This document shows, one piece after another, positions 52,811 through 61,989 of a stretch of DNA of 64,000 nucleotides. Made by a program: the position numbers and the translations under genes. The DNA lies in the NCBI RefSeq assembly GCF_048323695.1, contig NZ_JBLWFT010000001.1:930001-994000 (forward strand), written 5' to 3'. The stretch comes from Aquisalimonas sp007126095 (lineage in GTDB: Bacteria; Pseudomonadota; Gammaproteobacteria; Nitrococcales; Aquisalimonadaceae). Positions within the stretch are counted from its first letter, which is position 1. The number at the start of each line of letters is the position of its first letter. The notes under the pieces are model-generated. The model searched no databases. It saw only the letters and a list, made by a program, of their open reading frames with translations, and was not told the origin of the DNA.

Positions 52811-54295
52811 TCAGCCCTCTTCCGGCGTCACGAGCATGGCTGTGTCCCGCGACCAGGCTTTCGGCATGAGGCTTTCGACGTGTGCCACACCGGTTTCACG
52901 ATCGAAGATGAGCTGCCCGAGACCCAGGGTGTAGCCCCGGTAACGCAGCACCACATAACCGGCCGACGTGCAGGCGGCCAGCTGCTCCGTGGACAACGCC
53001 TGAATCGGATGGCGTTCCAGATAGCGCCGGGTCTGGGCGGTATCCAGCGTGATTACGTTGCGGGTGGCGTCCGGCCCATAGAGCATGGCCGCCGCAGTAG
53101 TCGGTTTCACGGGGAGACTGCGGCGCCGCACCGCCGGCAGCCCGAGCATCTCGGGTGCCGGCGCTTCCGGGTAGCGGTGGTCCACCGGCGCCAGGTGCAG
53201 GTGCTTGTTGCCCCGCTTCACCGGAACCGCGCCGTCGAATGCCGCCCACGGGATGCCGAAGCGCTCGGTGAGCGGCTCAAGCCAGCTACGGGGCTCCTCC
53301 GGTGGCGTAAACCAGTGCGGCTCCGCGATGCTGTTGGCGTCGGCACTGCGCTCGAGCACCGCCACGAAGAAACCGCCGGTGTCGTTGTGATGTGGCCAGA
53401 CTCTCAGGGTGTCGGCCACAGCCGGATCATACCGGCGCCCTTCCCACTGGGTGATGCCTGCGGTGGCCTGCAGTCCGGGCACGTGCGCCGGCACAACCCT
53501 CAGTTCACCCGGGTATCGGTCCAGCAGCGTGTCGATCACCGCCTCGTTCTCTTCCGGTGCCAGAGTGCAGGTGGAGTAGACCAGCCGCCCACCCGGCCGG
53601 GTCAGCCGCATGGCCCGTTCCAGCAAACGCACCTGGACGGCGGCCAGGCGGGAGCGGAAAGCGGCCGTGCTGATGGTCGGTAAGCGCACCTTGCGGAATG
53701 TCCCCTCACAGCTGCAGGGGGCATCCACCAACACCCGGTCGAATGCGCCGGCGCGGGCGCCTATGGACTGCCCGTCCTGCGCCGTGATGACCACGTTCAT
53801 GAGCCCGAAGCGCTTGACGGTCTGGCGCAGCGCGGCCAGCCGCCCCTTGCGCAGGTCGTTGGCCATGACCGTGCCCCGGTTCGCCATGGCCATGGCAATC
53901 TGGGCGGTCTTGTTGCCCGGCGCGGCACACAGGTCCAGCACCCGCTCACCGGGCTGCGGGTCCAGCAACGCCACCGGCAGCATGGAGACTTCTTCCTGCA
54001 CCTGGAACAGCCCTGCCATGAACCCCCAGTGCCGCCCCGGTCGCGCCTCCGGATCAAGCCGCACACCATGGTTCGACCACGCCATGGGCGTGGCGGCGAT
54101 CCCATCGGCACGCAGCACCTCCAGGAGGTCGTCGCGGGACAGCCGCCGCGGATTCGCCCAGACGGTCGTCGGCAGAGGCCGCAGCAGAGACCGGACCAGC
54201 GCGTCCGGGTCATCAATGATGGCGTCGTAGCGGGCACAGAGCCGGCGGGCAAGGGTCTCACGGTCGGGCGGCACGGGGTGTTCCGCTGCGGTCAC
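52811..54295 (-). CDS. RNA m5C methyltransferase (RsmB/RsmF, NOL1/NOP2 family)
   Basis: 494 residues, closest in layout to RsmF. Methyltransferase core at about 95-320: SAM motif VLDLCAAPGNKTAQIA, motif IV DAPCSCEGTFRK with catalytic-assist Cys, motif VI YSTCTLAPEENEAV with the nucleophile Cys. The C-terminal part (about 390-494) resembles the PUA-like end of RsmF. Likely modifies 16S rRNA. The DAPCSCEG loop has Cys where most members have Gly. Convergent with the glycosyltransferase gene, 9 bases apart. Confidence 0.88.
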   Translation of the reverse strand: MTAAEHPVPPDRETLARRLCARYDAIIDDPDALVRSLLRPLPTTVWANPRRLSRDDLLEVLRADGIAATPMAWSNHGVRLDPEARPGRHWGFMAGLFQVQEEVSMLPVALLDPQPGERVLDLCAAPGNKTAQIAMAMANRGTVMANDLRKGRLAALRQTVKRFGLMNVVITAQDGQSIGARAGAFDRVLVDAPCSCEGTFRKVRLPTISTAAFRSRLAAVQVRLLERAMRLTRPGGRLVYSTCTLAPEENEAVIDTLLDRYPGELRVVPAHVPGLQATAGITQWEGRRYDPAVADTLRVWPHHNDTGGFFVAVLERSADANSIAEPHWFTPPEEPRSWLEPLTERFGIPWAAFDGAVPVKRGNKHLHLAPVDHRYPEAPAPEMLGLPAVRRRSLPVKPTTAAAMLYGPDATRNVITLDTAQTRRYLERHPIQALSTEQLAACTSAGYVVLRYRGYTLGLGQLIFDRETGVAHVESLMPKAWSRDTAMLVTPEEG

Positions 54296-54348
54296 GGGCA
54301 GTCCTCCAGGGCGGGTCGGATCGGCGGCGTATGCTACCCGATCCTGGG

Positions 54349-55173
54349 TCAGCCGTGCGATCCCTCGCCCAGTTCGTCGTCGACGGCAATGCCTTCCGGG
54401 GCGTCCGACTCACTGCCCAGGAACACGTCCCGGTAAGCGACGTATAACAGCGCACCGAAGAACGGCAACAGCGCAATGAGAGCCCACCCGACGGTGACAA
54501 GCAGCAGTGCCGCGGCCAGCATCAGCAGACCGGTGACTCCCATCATGGGCGCCGGATTGAGTGGATAGGCGCGCGCACTGGCCGCCATGGCGGGCGGCAG
54601 CGGCGGGTTGTGCAACGCCATCATGGGCAGCAGGAACCACTGCCCGAAGGCGAGCAGCATGAGCAGCAATCCCACCAGACCTGCGCCGAACAAACCACCC
54701 GGTACCAGAACAGGACCGAGCAGCGTATGCCGCAGCGGCGGTTCCGCTGGCAGGCCATCCGCGCGAACGGGGCTCCAGAGCCCGAGCTGCTGCACCACAC
54801 TCACGAAACCGTCCGCCAGCGGTGCGGTGACCATTGCAAGCCCGCCGTGCAGTGCCATTGCCGCGGCGGCACACCCGACTGAAAGCAGCAGTTCGCCGTT
54901 ACCGGGCAACAGCTGCGAGGGCCACGGGCGGCGGGCGTAATCGGCATACCAGGCCAGGCGGATGAACACCATCAGCGCCAGCGGCAGACAGAGCAGCATG
55001 AGAAACAGGCGCACCGGGCCCCATTCCACCAGATGCACGGCGTAGAACATCACCAGCACCAGTGCCAGCACCACCAGCGTCAGCGCAGGCCGGTGCAGGA
55101 GAAGCCGCACGGCCTCCCGCGCCCACTCGCCCCAGGCATCGGGTTCCACCTCCCGGGGACCCAGCGCGCTCAT
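54349..55173 (-). CDS. Multi-pass membrane protein of unknown function
   Basis: 274 residues with about six membrane segments (about 30-50, 54-74, 95-118, 160-185, 215-240) and an acidic C-terminal tail. I cannot name the family with certainty; the fold recalls BPSS1780-like integral membrane proteins. Its start overlaps the end of the hydrolase gene by 4 bases, so it is the last gene of a three-gene operon. Confidence 0.65.
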   Translation of the reverse strand: MSALGPREVEPDAWGEWAREAVRLLLHRPALTLVVLALVLVMFYAVHLVEWGPVRLFLMLLCLPLALMVFIRLAWYADYARRPWPSQLLPGNGELLLSVGCAAAAMALHGGLAMVTAPLADGFVSVVQQLGLWSPVRADGLPAEPPLRHTLLGPVLVPGGLFGAGLVGLLLMLLAFGQWFLLPMMALHNPPLPPAMAASARAYPLNPAPMMGVTGLLMLAAALLLVTVGWALIALLPFFGALLYVAYRDVFLGSESDAPEGIAVDDELGEGSHG

Positions 55174-56057
55174 TCGCCGCGCTCCCGGGCGCCGTCGTCT
55201 ACCGGCCCGAGCACGTCATCCAGCCAGGCCACAAGGCGGCGGCGCACGTCGCCCCGGCCCACGGCCTGGGTATGATCAACCCCACGGTAGTGCCAGGCAT
55301 CCTTGGGAGGCTGGGCGGCTGCATAGAGATCCTGGCCGTGATGGGAGGGCACGACGCGATCGTCATCGCCGGCAATGAGCAACAAGGGAATCGGACTCAC
55401 GGCACTGACGTGATCAATGGGTGCATAGGCATCGTCGATGGTCAGGCTCAGGGGCCACTGGAACGGCCATGTCAGCCACAGCTCGCCGAATTTCTCCCGG
55501 GCGATGCCGCGATAGCTTGCAAACGGACTGTCGGCAATCAGCCCGCGCACGCCGTACGCTGCGCCATGGTTGGCGACGGTGGTGATGGCAACGGACGCGC
55601 CGAGGCTCTGGCCAAAGACGACGATGCGCTCCGGGTCAACGCGACGGTGGCGGGCAACGCGGGCCAGCGCGGCGGCGGCATCCATGTGAACGCCGTCGAA
55701 ATCGGGAGTGCCCGCCGACAGGCCGAAGCCACGGTAATCCAGGAGAAAGACGTTGTAGCCCTGCTCCGGCAGCCAGTAGACGGCGCCGATGTGGGTGCTG
55801 ATGTTCTCGGCGTTGCCGTGGAGGAAGAGGATGGTACCGCGCGGCTCGTCCGCAGGCAGGAACCACCCGTGCAGCAGCGTGCCATCCAGGGAATCGAACC
55901 AGATGTTCTCGTAGTCGATGCCGGCCGCCGCCGGATCCCAGCGGTGCCCCGGCTCGGGCAGAAAGAAGAAGCGACTGCAGCCGGCCAGCAGTGTCGCTGC
56001 CGCTACCAGCAGCACGAGCCACAGGTAGCGCCCCGGGTGGCGGTCAGAAATAACCAT
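55170..56057 (-). CDS. Alpha/beta hydrolase lipoprotein
   Basis: 295 residues. Lipobox LLAGC at about 24-28 after a hydrophobic signal, so anchored to a membrane from the periplasmic side. Hydrolase core with ILFLHGNAENIS (oxyanion loop), nucleophile in FGQSLGASVA, acid in IAGDDDRVVP and His in YRGVDHTQA; this is the BEM46/YqkD-like group. ATG 56057 overlaps the DUF4105 gene by 14 bases. Substrate unknown; an envelope lipid or peptidoglycan-linked role is guesswork. Confidence 0.85.
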   Translation of the reverse strand: MVISDRHPGRYLWLVLLVAAATLLAGCSRFFFLPEPGHRWDPAAAGIDYENIWFDSLDGTLLHGWFLPADEPRGTILFLHGNAENISTHIGAVYWLPEQGYNVFLLDYRGFGLSAGTPDFDGVHMDAAAALARVARHRRVDPERIVVFGQSLGASVAITTVANHGAAYGVRGLIADSPFASYRGIAREKFGELWLTWPFQWPLSLTIDDAYAPIDHVSAVSPIPLLLIAGDDDRVVPSHHGQDLYAAAQPPKDAWHYRGVDHTQAVGRGDVRRRLVAWLDDVLGPVDDGARERGE

Positions 56058-57951
56058 ACAGGGTCGCCTGCACCGCATTGTCATGAACACCGAAGTCGTA
56101 TTCCCGCGCCGCGCCCACCCGAAGCGAGACGTTGCGGAAGGTCGTGAGCGACTGCTCTGCACTCACGCGCCAGGCGGGGCGGCTAGTATCGGTCTGCCAA
56201 GCGGCTTCGGCCTGCAACCGCGTGCGCAGTGATGCACCCGCCCAGAGCACATCCACCCGCGGGCCGGCGCCCGCACGGACACCGTCGTCCAGGCGTTCCG
56301 AGCCCCAGGCATCCGCCTGCACCCCGGCATAGGTCCACAGTGGCGTGTCGCCGGCCTGCCAGGTGAAACCACCGCCGCCATCCACGCCGCCCATTAGCGA
56401 CCGCCCGCCGCCGGGGCGCAACCGCTGCTCCGCACCGGCACGAATGTTCCAGGACCAGGGCCGGAAGAGCTGGTCGCGGGGGTTCAGAGACTCGATGTCG
56501 ATCACCATCAGCCGTTCGAGCTCGGCCCGATCCCGGTCGTCGTCGTACCGGATTTCCACATCACCGTAACTGATGTGTGCGCCGGGTATGTAACCGTCGG
56601 GCGGGTCCAGCATGTCGTGGTAGGCCGGCCGCCAGTGCAGGCTGCCGAACGTGGCCTCGCCGCGCTCGCCGCCACCGATGCCCAGGCGCAGCGTGCGATG
56701 CCCCTGATCGGGCCGCGTGTCGGGCTGCGGCGGACGCTCCGCCCCGGGCACGCCCGAGAGCTGGCTGCGGGCGATCAGAAGCTCACGCATGCGCTCGCGC
56801 TGATCCCCCTCCATGTCCCCCGAATGCCGGAGAAAATTCAGGTAATCGTAGGCCGTCTCCAGTACCAGACCGCGCTCCTGGCGCTCCATGCCGTCCATGG
56901 TGTCGGGGCTGCGCTCGCCACGCGCCAGGGCCACGGTGACGTCGACCAGCTCCGGCGGCATGATCGCGATCTGATGATCAAGCCGCGTCCGCTCGGCCGG
57001 CCGGAAGACCACCTCCCGCAGCATGTCCTCTTCCCGCAGCACCTCGCGCACGGTATCCGTCGGGATTGCCCACCAGTTGAAGCGGTCGGAGAGGTTCATG
57101 CCCGGGCGGGCCACATCCAGCAGTTCCAGCAGGCGGTAGGAGCAGTTCTGATAGAGAAAATAGTAGGGAAACGGCGTATCGCGCAGCTCCCAGGTGTGCT
57201 GCATCAATCGCTCCACCTCATGGGGCTCCAGGTTGAGGCGGTATTCCCAGAGATCGCGGCTTTCAAGGCTGTTGTACTCACGCACCTTGTCGTAGTACGG
57301 CATGATCGAGAAAAGCCCCGGATAGCCGCCGGTGAGGCCACGCACGGCGAAGACCAGCCCGCTGCTTTCCTCCGTGGCCGCCGCGTGGTTGATCACGTAG
57401 GACAGCAGCCGCGTGTCTTCATCCTGATCCGGCGGATCCACCCGCAGCAGCGTGTGCCCGTACATGGAGGCGGGGTTACCCAGATAGGCCGCCGCGAACA
57501 CCAGCGTGATCTCGTGCGGGTCGATGCCCTCGTACCACTCCTCGAACCGCTGACACGCCACCTCAGGGAAGACGTCCGCTTCGAGGTCCAGACGCTCTCT
57601 CAGCCACGCACGGCGCGCGGGAAACCGGCACTGGGGATGTTGTTCGTCACCGTCCACTGTGTCGGGATCGCGGAACAACGCGGCGATCGTCGCGTCCAGC
57701 TCCGCTTCCGGGTCCCGCCAGCCGTCGTCGGCATTGAAGAACCCGGTGTCCCGGCTCTCGCTGCGCCGCCCGGGCAGAAACCGGCGCTCGCGGTAATGGA
57801 GCAGGTCCTGCCATTCCCGGTCGTGGGCAAGCCCTTGCTCACGGGCTGCGTCCTGCAGGTCGGCAACCGGCGTGGAGTCGCCCGGAGCGGCAACCGCGGC
57901 GCTCGAGGCAAGGACGAAACCAACCGGCGCCAGATAACGCGTCACATCCAT
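56044..57951 (-). CDS. DUF4105 (Lnb N-terminal periplasmic domain) protein
   Basis: 635 residues. Signal peptide ending AAVAA (about 22). Residues about 120-300 carry the DUF4105 signature: FAAAYLGNPASMYGHTLLRV, LLSYVINHAA and FPYYFLYQNCSYRLLELLD with its His and Cys, reminiscent of NlpC/P60-like fold enzymes. The last 250 residues are strand-rich and end YGYF, which suggests an outer-membrane barrel-like tail. Same operon as a hydrolase lipoprotein and a membrane protein. Function unproven; an envelope acyl- or peptidase-type role is suspected. Confidence 0.85.
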   Translation of the reverse strand: MDVTRYLAPVGFVLASSAAVAAPGDSTPVADLQDAAREQGLAHDREWQDLLHYRERRFLPGRRSESRDTGFFNADDGWRDPEAELDATIAALFRDPDTVDGDEQHPQCRFPARRAWLRERLDLEADVFPEVACQRFEEWYEGIDPHEITLVFAAAYLGNPASMYGHTLLRVDPPDQDEDTRLLSYVINHAAATEESSGLVFAVRGLTGGYPGLFSIMPYYDKVREYNSLESRDLWEYRLNLEPHEVERLMQHTWELRDTPFPYYFLYQNCSYRLLELLDVARPGMNLSDRFNWWAIPTDTVREVLREEDMLREVVFRPAERTRLDHQIAIMPPELVDVTVALARGERSPDTMDGMERQERGLVLETAYDYLNFLRHSGDMEGDQRERMRELLIARSQLSGVPGAERPPQPDTRPDQGHRTLRLGIGGGERGEATFGSLHWRPAYHDMLDPPDGYIPGAHISYGDVEIRYDDDRDRAELERLMVIDIESLNPRDQLFRPWSWNIRAGAEQRLRPGGGRSLMGGVDGGGGFTWQAGDTPLWTYAGVQADAWGSERLDDGVRAGAGPRVDVLWAGASLRTRLQAEAAWQTDTSRPAWRVSAEQSLTTFRNVSLRVGAAREYDFGVHDNAVQATLYGYF

Positions 57952-58045
57952 GGATGCCGTACCAAGTTAAGAGTGGCGTCCCGGGAGGCAGGGATCACCG
58001 GTCAGCGGGGCACGCCCGGCACGCGATCATGCGTGTCCCGGACGC

Positions 58046-58082
58046 AAAGGGGCCGCCTCCACCCGGAGGCAGCCCCCTTTTT
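58046..58082. terminator. Bidirectional-type terminator after DUF3015 gene
   Basis: AAAGGGGCCGCCTCC-accc-GGAGGCAGCCCCCTTTTT with one mismatch. T run on the plus side and TTT on the minus side; it follows the leftward DUF3015 gene and precedes the DUF4105 gene. Confidence 0.8.
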
Positions 58083-58095
58083 CGACGCAGTTCGC

Positions 58096-58575
58096 TTAGA
58101 CCGAGTAGCCGGCCAGGCGCTCGTCGTTCTCCACCGTCTGGTTGATGCCGGTGATGACATCGTCAGCGGTGACGTCGCTGGAGGAGAAGATGGAGCCGTA
58201 GTTGTCCTGCAGGGCCGTGAAGAAGTGATCACGGTCCTCTGCGTCCACGCCCATGACCTCCGCCAGCCCGTGCAGGGACTCGCCGTCGCCTACGGACATG
58301 TCACGCGCCAGGGCGTCCATGTTCGAGCCGGTGTACATGCCCAGCTTCTGGGCGGAGTCGATTACACCATCCTGCTCGCATCCCAGCGTACCGGAGGTGA
58401 TACCGAAGGTCTGGTTGCCCGACGTGCCGTTGGTGGTCACTGCCAGCACCTGCGGCGCAATGCCCTGCTGGCCGTCCCACACCATGGTCCCCAGGCCACA
58501 GCCCGTGCTGTCGGCGTGCGCGGAGGTGGCATAGACGGTGCCGAGCAGAGCTGCAGCAAACAGTTTCTTCTTCAT
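58096..58575 (-). CDS. DUF3015 family exported protein
   Basis: 159 residues, signal peptide ending SAHA (about 22). Mature protein opens with GCGLGTMVW...IAPQVLAVTTN and GITSGTLGC, the pattern of DUF3015. Two Cys could form a disulfide. AGGAGT stands 7 bases before ATG 58575. Periplasmic, function unknown. Confidence 0.87.
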   Translation of the reverse strand: MKKKLFAAALLGTVYATSAHADSTGCGLGTMVWDGQQGIAPQVLAVTTNGTSGNQTFGITSGTLGCEQDGVIDSAQKLGMYTGSNMDALARDMSVGDGESLHGLAEVMGVDAEDRDHFFTALQDNYGSIFSSSDVTADDVITGINQTVENDERLAGYSV

Positions 58576-58757
58576 TGGTAAACTCCTATCTCGTTGGCGG
58601 AGTGCTATCTCCGTTGGTTGTCCGGCCTCATCCCGGCCGAACTTTTGGGCGAATCCGATGCCCGACTCCGAGTAGTACCATATCCGGAAGTCGCTACGCC
58701 ATGCCCGACGCGGCCTAACTGGGTTTTCGCCTGAACCTCCCACTACCCCGGAATGTA

Positions 58758-59294
58758 TTAGAGCGACCCCATGCGATCCGCCTGGAAAATCTCGATCCAG
58801 TAGCCATCCGGATCCTTGATGAAGGCAATTCCCTTCATCTTGCCGTCATTGGGCCGCTTGACGAACTCGACACCCTGCTCCTCGAAACGGGCGCACGCGG
58901 CATCCACGTCGGGTACACCGAAACCGATATGGCCAAACCCTTTCGGCTCCTCGTTGCCACTGTGGTAGCTGACACTCGGATCGTCCTCGTCACCCCAGTT
59001 GTGGGTCAGTTCCAGGACCGCCTCCCGACCAAAGGTGTACTCCGTGCGCGCGGCGTCAGCCGACGGCACTTCTCTGACGCGCTGCTCGGGCACCATTGCC
59101 AGAAAGTAGAGCGTGAACTCCATGGCGGGGAACTCGAGCTTGCGCAGCAGGCGCATGCCCAGCACCCGCGTGTAGAAATCCAGCGTGCGCCGCGGCTCCT
59201 TGATGCGCATCATGGTCTGGTTGAACACGAATGCGTCCGTCTGCGTATCCGGCTGCTCACAAAGCCCCTCGGCCTGGTCGAAATGACGGGACAT
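58758..59294 (-). CDS. gloA: Lactoylglutathione lyase (glyoxalase I)
   Basis: 178 residues, the long form. Converts the methylglyoxal-glutathione hemithioacetal to S-lactoylglutathione. Metal ligands Gln26 (FNQTMMRIK), Glu95 (VLELTHNWG), His122 (GFGHIGFGV) and Glu168 (YWIEIFQ); Gln at the first place and the length match the zinc-dependent type rather than the nickel type of E. coli. AGAGGAGAG upstream of the ATG. Complements the formaldehyde pair in glutathione-based detoxification. Confidence 0.94.
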   Translation of the reverse strand: MSRHFDQAEGLCEQPDTQTDAFVFNQTMMRIKEPRRTLDFYTRVLGMRLLRKLEFPAMEFTLYFLAMVPEQRVREVPSADAARTEYTFGREAVLELTHNWGDEDDPSVSYHSGNEEPKGFGHIGFGVPDVDAACARFEEQGVEFVKRPNDGKMKGIAFIKDPDGYWIEIFQADRMGSL

Positions 59295-59475
59295 GTCACC
59301 GCTCTCCTCTGCTCACCTGAAAACCACAACGATACCCGCTCGCTGCCGCACCAGGAAAGCGCTTCAGGCTCGCATCACGCCCCGTCGCGCGGTATTGTTG
59401 GAGCGGCAACCGGATGGTCCGTCGACGACGGGCGTACCGGCGAGGTGAACAACAAAGAATCGAGGGAGAAGCCCC

Positions 59476-60555
59476 ATGAAACGTCGTCATTTTCTAACGG
59501 CAAGCGGCGCTGCCGCGGTGGCCGCAAGCACCGTCTATTCCCCCAACGTGATCGCCACCAACCGTCGCTTCCGCCTGGAGATGCCAACCTCCTGGCCGGC
59601 CGCGCTGGAGAACCTTTACGGGACCGCGGAGTACTTCGCCCGGCGCATCGGCGAGATGACCGACGGCGACGTCGAGGTACGCACCTACCCCGGCGGTGAC
59701 CAAATCGGCCCGCTGGAGGTCTACGGTGCGGTCGCGAGCGGCGCGTTCCCGTGCTGCCACACGGCCCCCTACTACTTCATCGGCGAGTCTCCGGCCCACG
59801 GGTTTTTCACCGCCATTCCGTTCGGCATGACCCTGGACGAGCAGAATGCGTGGATGATGGGTGGAGGCGGCCAGGAACTCTGGGATGAACTCAACGCCAA
59901 GGACAACATGATCGCCTTCCCCGGCGGCAACACCAGCGCCCAGACCGGTGGGTGGTTCAACAAGCGCATCGAGTCCCCGGACGACCTGCGCGGCCTGCGC
60001 ATGCGCTTCCCCGGCCACGGCGGGCGCGTCATGGCAAAGGCCGGCGTCAACATCCAGCAGCTGCCCGGCGGCGAGGTGTACACGGCAATGGACCGCGGGG
60101 CGCTGGACGCGGCCGAGTGGGTCGGGCCGGCGGATGACATGACCCTCGCCATGCATGAAGTCGCGCAGTACTACTACATGCCTAGCTGGGCCGAGCCCAG
60201 CGCCATGCTCGGGTTCTACTTCAACCTGGACACCTGGAACGAGTTCCCGGCGGACATCCAGGCCCAGATCAAGGCATGCAGCCACGAAGCGAACATGTGG
60301 ATGGCCGCACAGTACCTGAGCACCAACCCGGTCGCCCTTGAGACGCTGCAGGACGAGCACGGCATCGAGGTGCTGGACTTCCCCGAGTCGGTCATGGACG
60401 CATTCCGCGAAGGTGCGCGCGAGGTGCATGAGGAGGACATGAACGACTCCGACTACGCCAAGATCCACGGCGAGTGGGAAGCCTTCATGAAGAAGGTCCG
60501 CGGCTGGAACGAGCGCACCACTTACCAGTACCAGAACTACATCTTCAACCGCTGA
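59476..60555 (+). CDS. TRAP transporter solute-binding protein (DctP type)
   Basis: 359 residues. N-terminus MKRRHFLTASGAAAVAAS has a twin-arginine-like signal. The binding domain carries the DctP pattern GGWFNKRIESPDDLRGLRMR, in which the Arg contacts a carboxylate, and ALDAAEWVGPADDM, which is near the alpha-keto acid-binding TakP group. Likely carries an organic acid to the DctQM pair. It lies on the opposite strand from dctQ/dctM, facing them tail to tail, with a strong hairpin between. Confidence 0.9.
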   Translation: MKRRHFLTASGAAAVAASTVYSPNVIATNRRFRLEMPTSWPAALENLYGTAEYFARRIGEMTDGDVEVRTYPGGDQIGPLEVYGAVASGAFPCCHTAPYYFIGESPAHGFFTAIPFGMTLDEQNAWMMGGGGQELWDELNAKDNMIAFPGGNTSAQTGGWFNKRIESPDDLRGLRMRFPGHGGRVMAKAGVNIQQLPGGEVYTAMDRGALDAAEWVGPADDMTLAMHEVAQYYYMPSWAEPSAMLGFYFNLDTWNEFPADIQAQIKACSHEANMWMAAQYLSTNPVALETLQDEHGIEVLDFPESVMDAFREGAREVHEEDMNDSDYAKIHGEWEAFMKKVRGWNERTTYQYQNYIFNR

Positions 60556-60562
60556 TCGCGGC

Positions 60563-60593
60563 GCCTGACGGGCGGCGCTGCCGCCCGTCAGGC
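60563..60593. terminator. Perfect hairpin between convergent TRAP genes
   Basis: GCCTGACGGGCGGC-gct-GCCGCCCGTCAGGC, 14 bp perfect stem with a 3-base loop, 7 bases after the binding-protein stop. No T-tract; probably a shared end for both transcripts. Confidence 0.65.
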
Positions 60594-60621
60594 ATCACTC
60601 CCGTACTACAGCCAGCTCCGG

Positions 60622-61989
60622 TCAGTGCCTCGACGCCTCGGGCAGCCAAAGCACGAGGTCCGGGAACATCACGATCACCAGCAGCATCAGCAGCTGAATG
60701 ATGATAAACGGCACAATCCCCCGATAGATGTCGCGCGTGCGTACACTGGGCGGCGCCGCCCCGCGCAGGTAGAACAGCGCGAATCCGAAAGGAGGCGTCA
60801 GGAAGGACGCCTGCAGATTCATGGCGATGAGCACACCAAACCAGACCGGATCAAAACCGAACATGACCGCCACCGGGGTGACCAGTGGCACCACGATGAA
60901 CGTGATCTCGATGAAGTCCAGGAAGAAGCCGAGGATGAAGATCGTGACCATCACGAACAGCAGAAAGCCCCATTGGCCACCGGGCAGATCCGCCAGGAAG
61001 CCTTCCACCATCCAGTGACCACCGAGCGCATTGAACACCATGGCGAACGCGGTCGCCCCCACCAGGATGATGAAAACCATGCTGGTGAGCCGCACGGTCT
61101 GCTCGTTGACCGCGCGAATGTTGGTCAGGGTCAGGCGCCCGTTGAGCAGCGCCAGAATCGTGGCGCCGAAGGCGCCCATGGCACCTGCTTCAGTGGGCGT
61201 GGCAACGCCCATGAAGATCGTACCCAGCACCACGCCCACGAGAATCAACGGCGGCAGCAGGCTGCGGATGACCGCCAGCCACAGGTTGCTGATGGCGAAC
61301 TCCTCGGCCACCGCGGGCATCGCCGGGGCCCGGTCACGCTTGAAGAACGCGTAACCTGCAATCCACAGCATGTACAGGCCGGCGAGCACCAGCCCCGGCA
61401 GCAGCGCCCCCATGAACAGGTCACCGACGTTCACGCCGGACATCTGGTCCGCCAGGATAATCAGTACGACGCTCGGCGGAATGATCTGCCCGAGCGTGCC
61501 ACTGGCGGCTATGGTGCCGGAGGCAAGCCCCTTGTCGTAGCCGTACTTGAGCATCACAGGCAACGCCAGCACGGTCATGGTGACCACGGATGCGCCGACC
61601 ACACCCGTTGACGCGGCCAGAAGCGCGCCGACGGCCACGACCGAGATGGCAAGACCGCCACGCATGCGCCCGAATAACCGGCCCATGGTCTGCAGCAGAT
61701 CCTCCGCGAGCCCGGAGCGCTCCAGCATGACCCCCATGAACACGAAAAAGGGCACCGCCACCAGCGTGTAGTTGTCCATGATCGAGCCGAAGATCCGCTG
61801 CGGCAGGATCAACAACCGCCTCACGCCAAACTCCGAATCCCACGGAAAGGAGAACCCCATGCCGGGCAGCAGGTCGCTGAATAGCAGCGTGAAGATCACC
61901 GCCGTACCACCAAGGGCGAACGCCACCGGATAACCGGTGATCAGCAGCAACAGCAGCACCGCAAACATCCAGAAGGCGAGGTACTCCAT
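60622..61989 (-). CDS. dctM: TRAP transporter large permease DctM
   Basis: 455 residues, about 12 membrane segments plus re-entrant loops. Sodium/solute symport channel of the TRAP system. Typical segments: YPVAFALGGTAVIF, LAASTGVVGASVVTM, SGTIAASGTLGQIIPPSVVL and DFIEITFIVVPLVTPV. ATG 61989 overlaps the dctQ stop by one base (TAATG), so it is translationally coupled. Confidence 0.94.
   Translation of the reverse strand: MEYLAFWMFAVLLLLLITGYPVAFALGGTAVIFTLLFSDLLPGMGFSFPWDSEFGVRRLLILPQRIFGSIMDNYTLVAVPFFVFMGVMLERSGLAEDLLQTMGRLFGRMRGGLAISVVAVGALLAASTGVVGASVVTMTVLALPVMLKYGYDKGLASGTIAASGTLGQIIPPSVVLIILADQMSGVNVGDLFMGALLPGLVLAGLYMLWIAGYAFFKRDRAPAMPAVAEEFAISNLWLAVIRSLLPPLILVGVVLGTIFMGVATPTEAGAMGAFGATILALLNGRLTLTNIRAVNEQTVRLTSMVFIILVGATAFAMVFNALGGHWMVEGFLADLPGGQWGFLLFVMVTIFILGFFLDFIEITFIVVPLVTPVAVMFGFDPVWFGVLIAMNLQASFLTPPFGFALFYLRGAAPPSVRTRDIYRGIVPFIIIQLLMLLVIVMFPDLVLWLPEASRH

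Noticed and set aside
52811..54295. Calling the m5C methyltransferase RsmB
   Set aside because: RsmB has an N-terminal NusB-like domain and usually follows fmt; here the N-terminus is short and a PUA-like C-terminal region is present, closer to RsmF. The exact target is left open.
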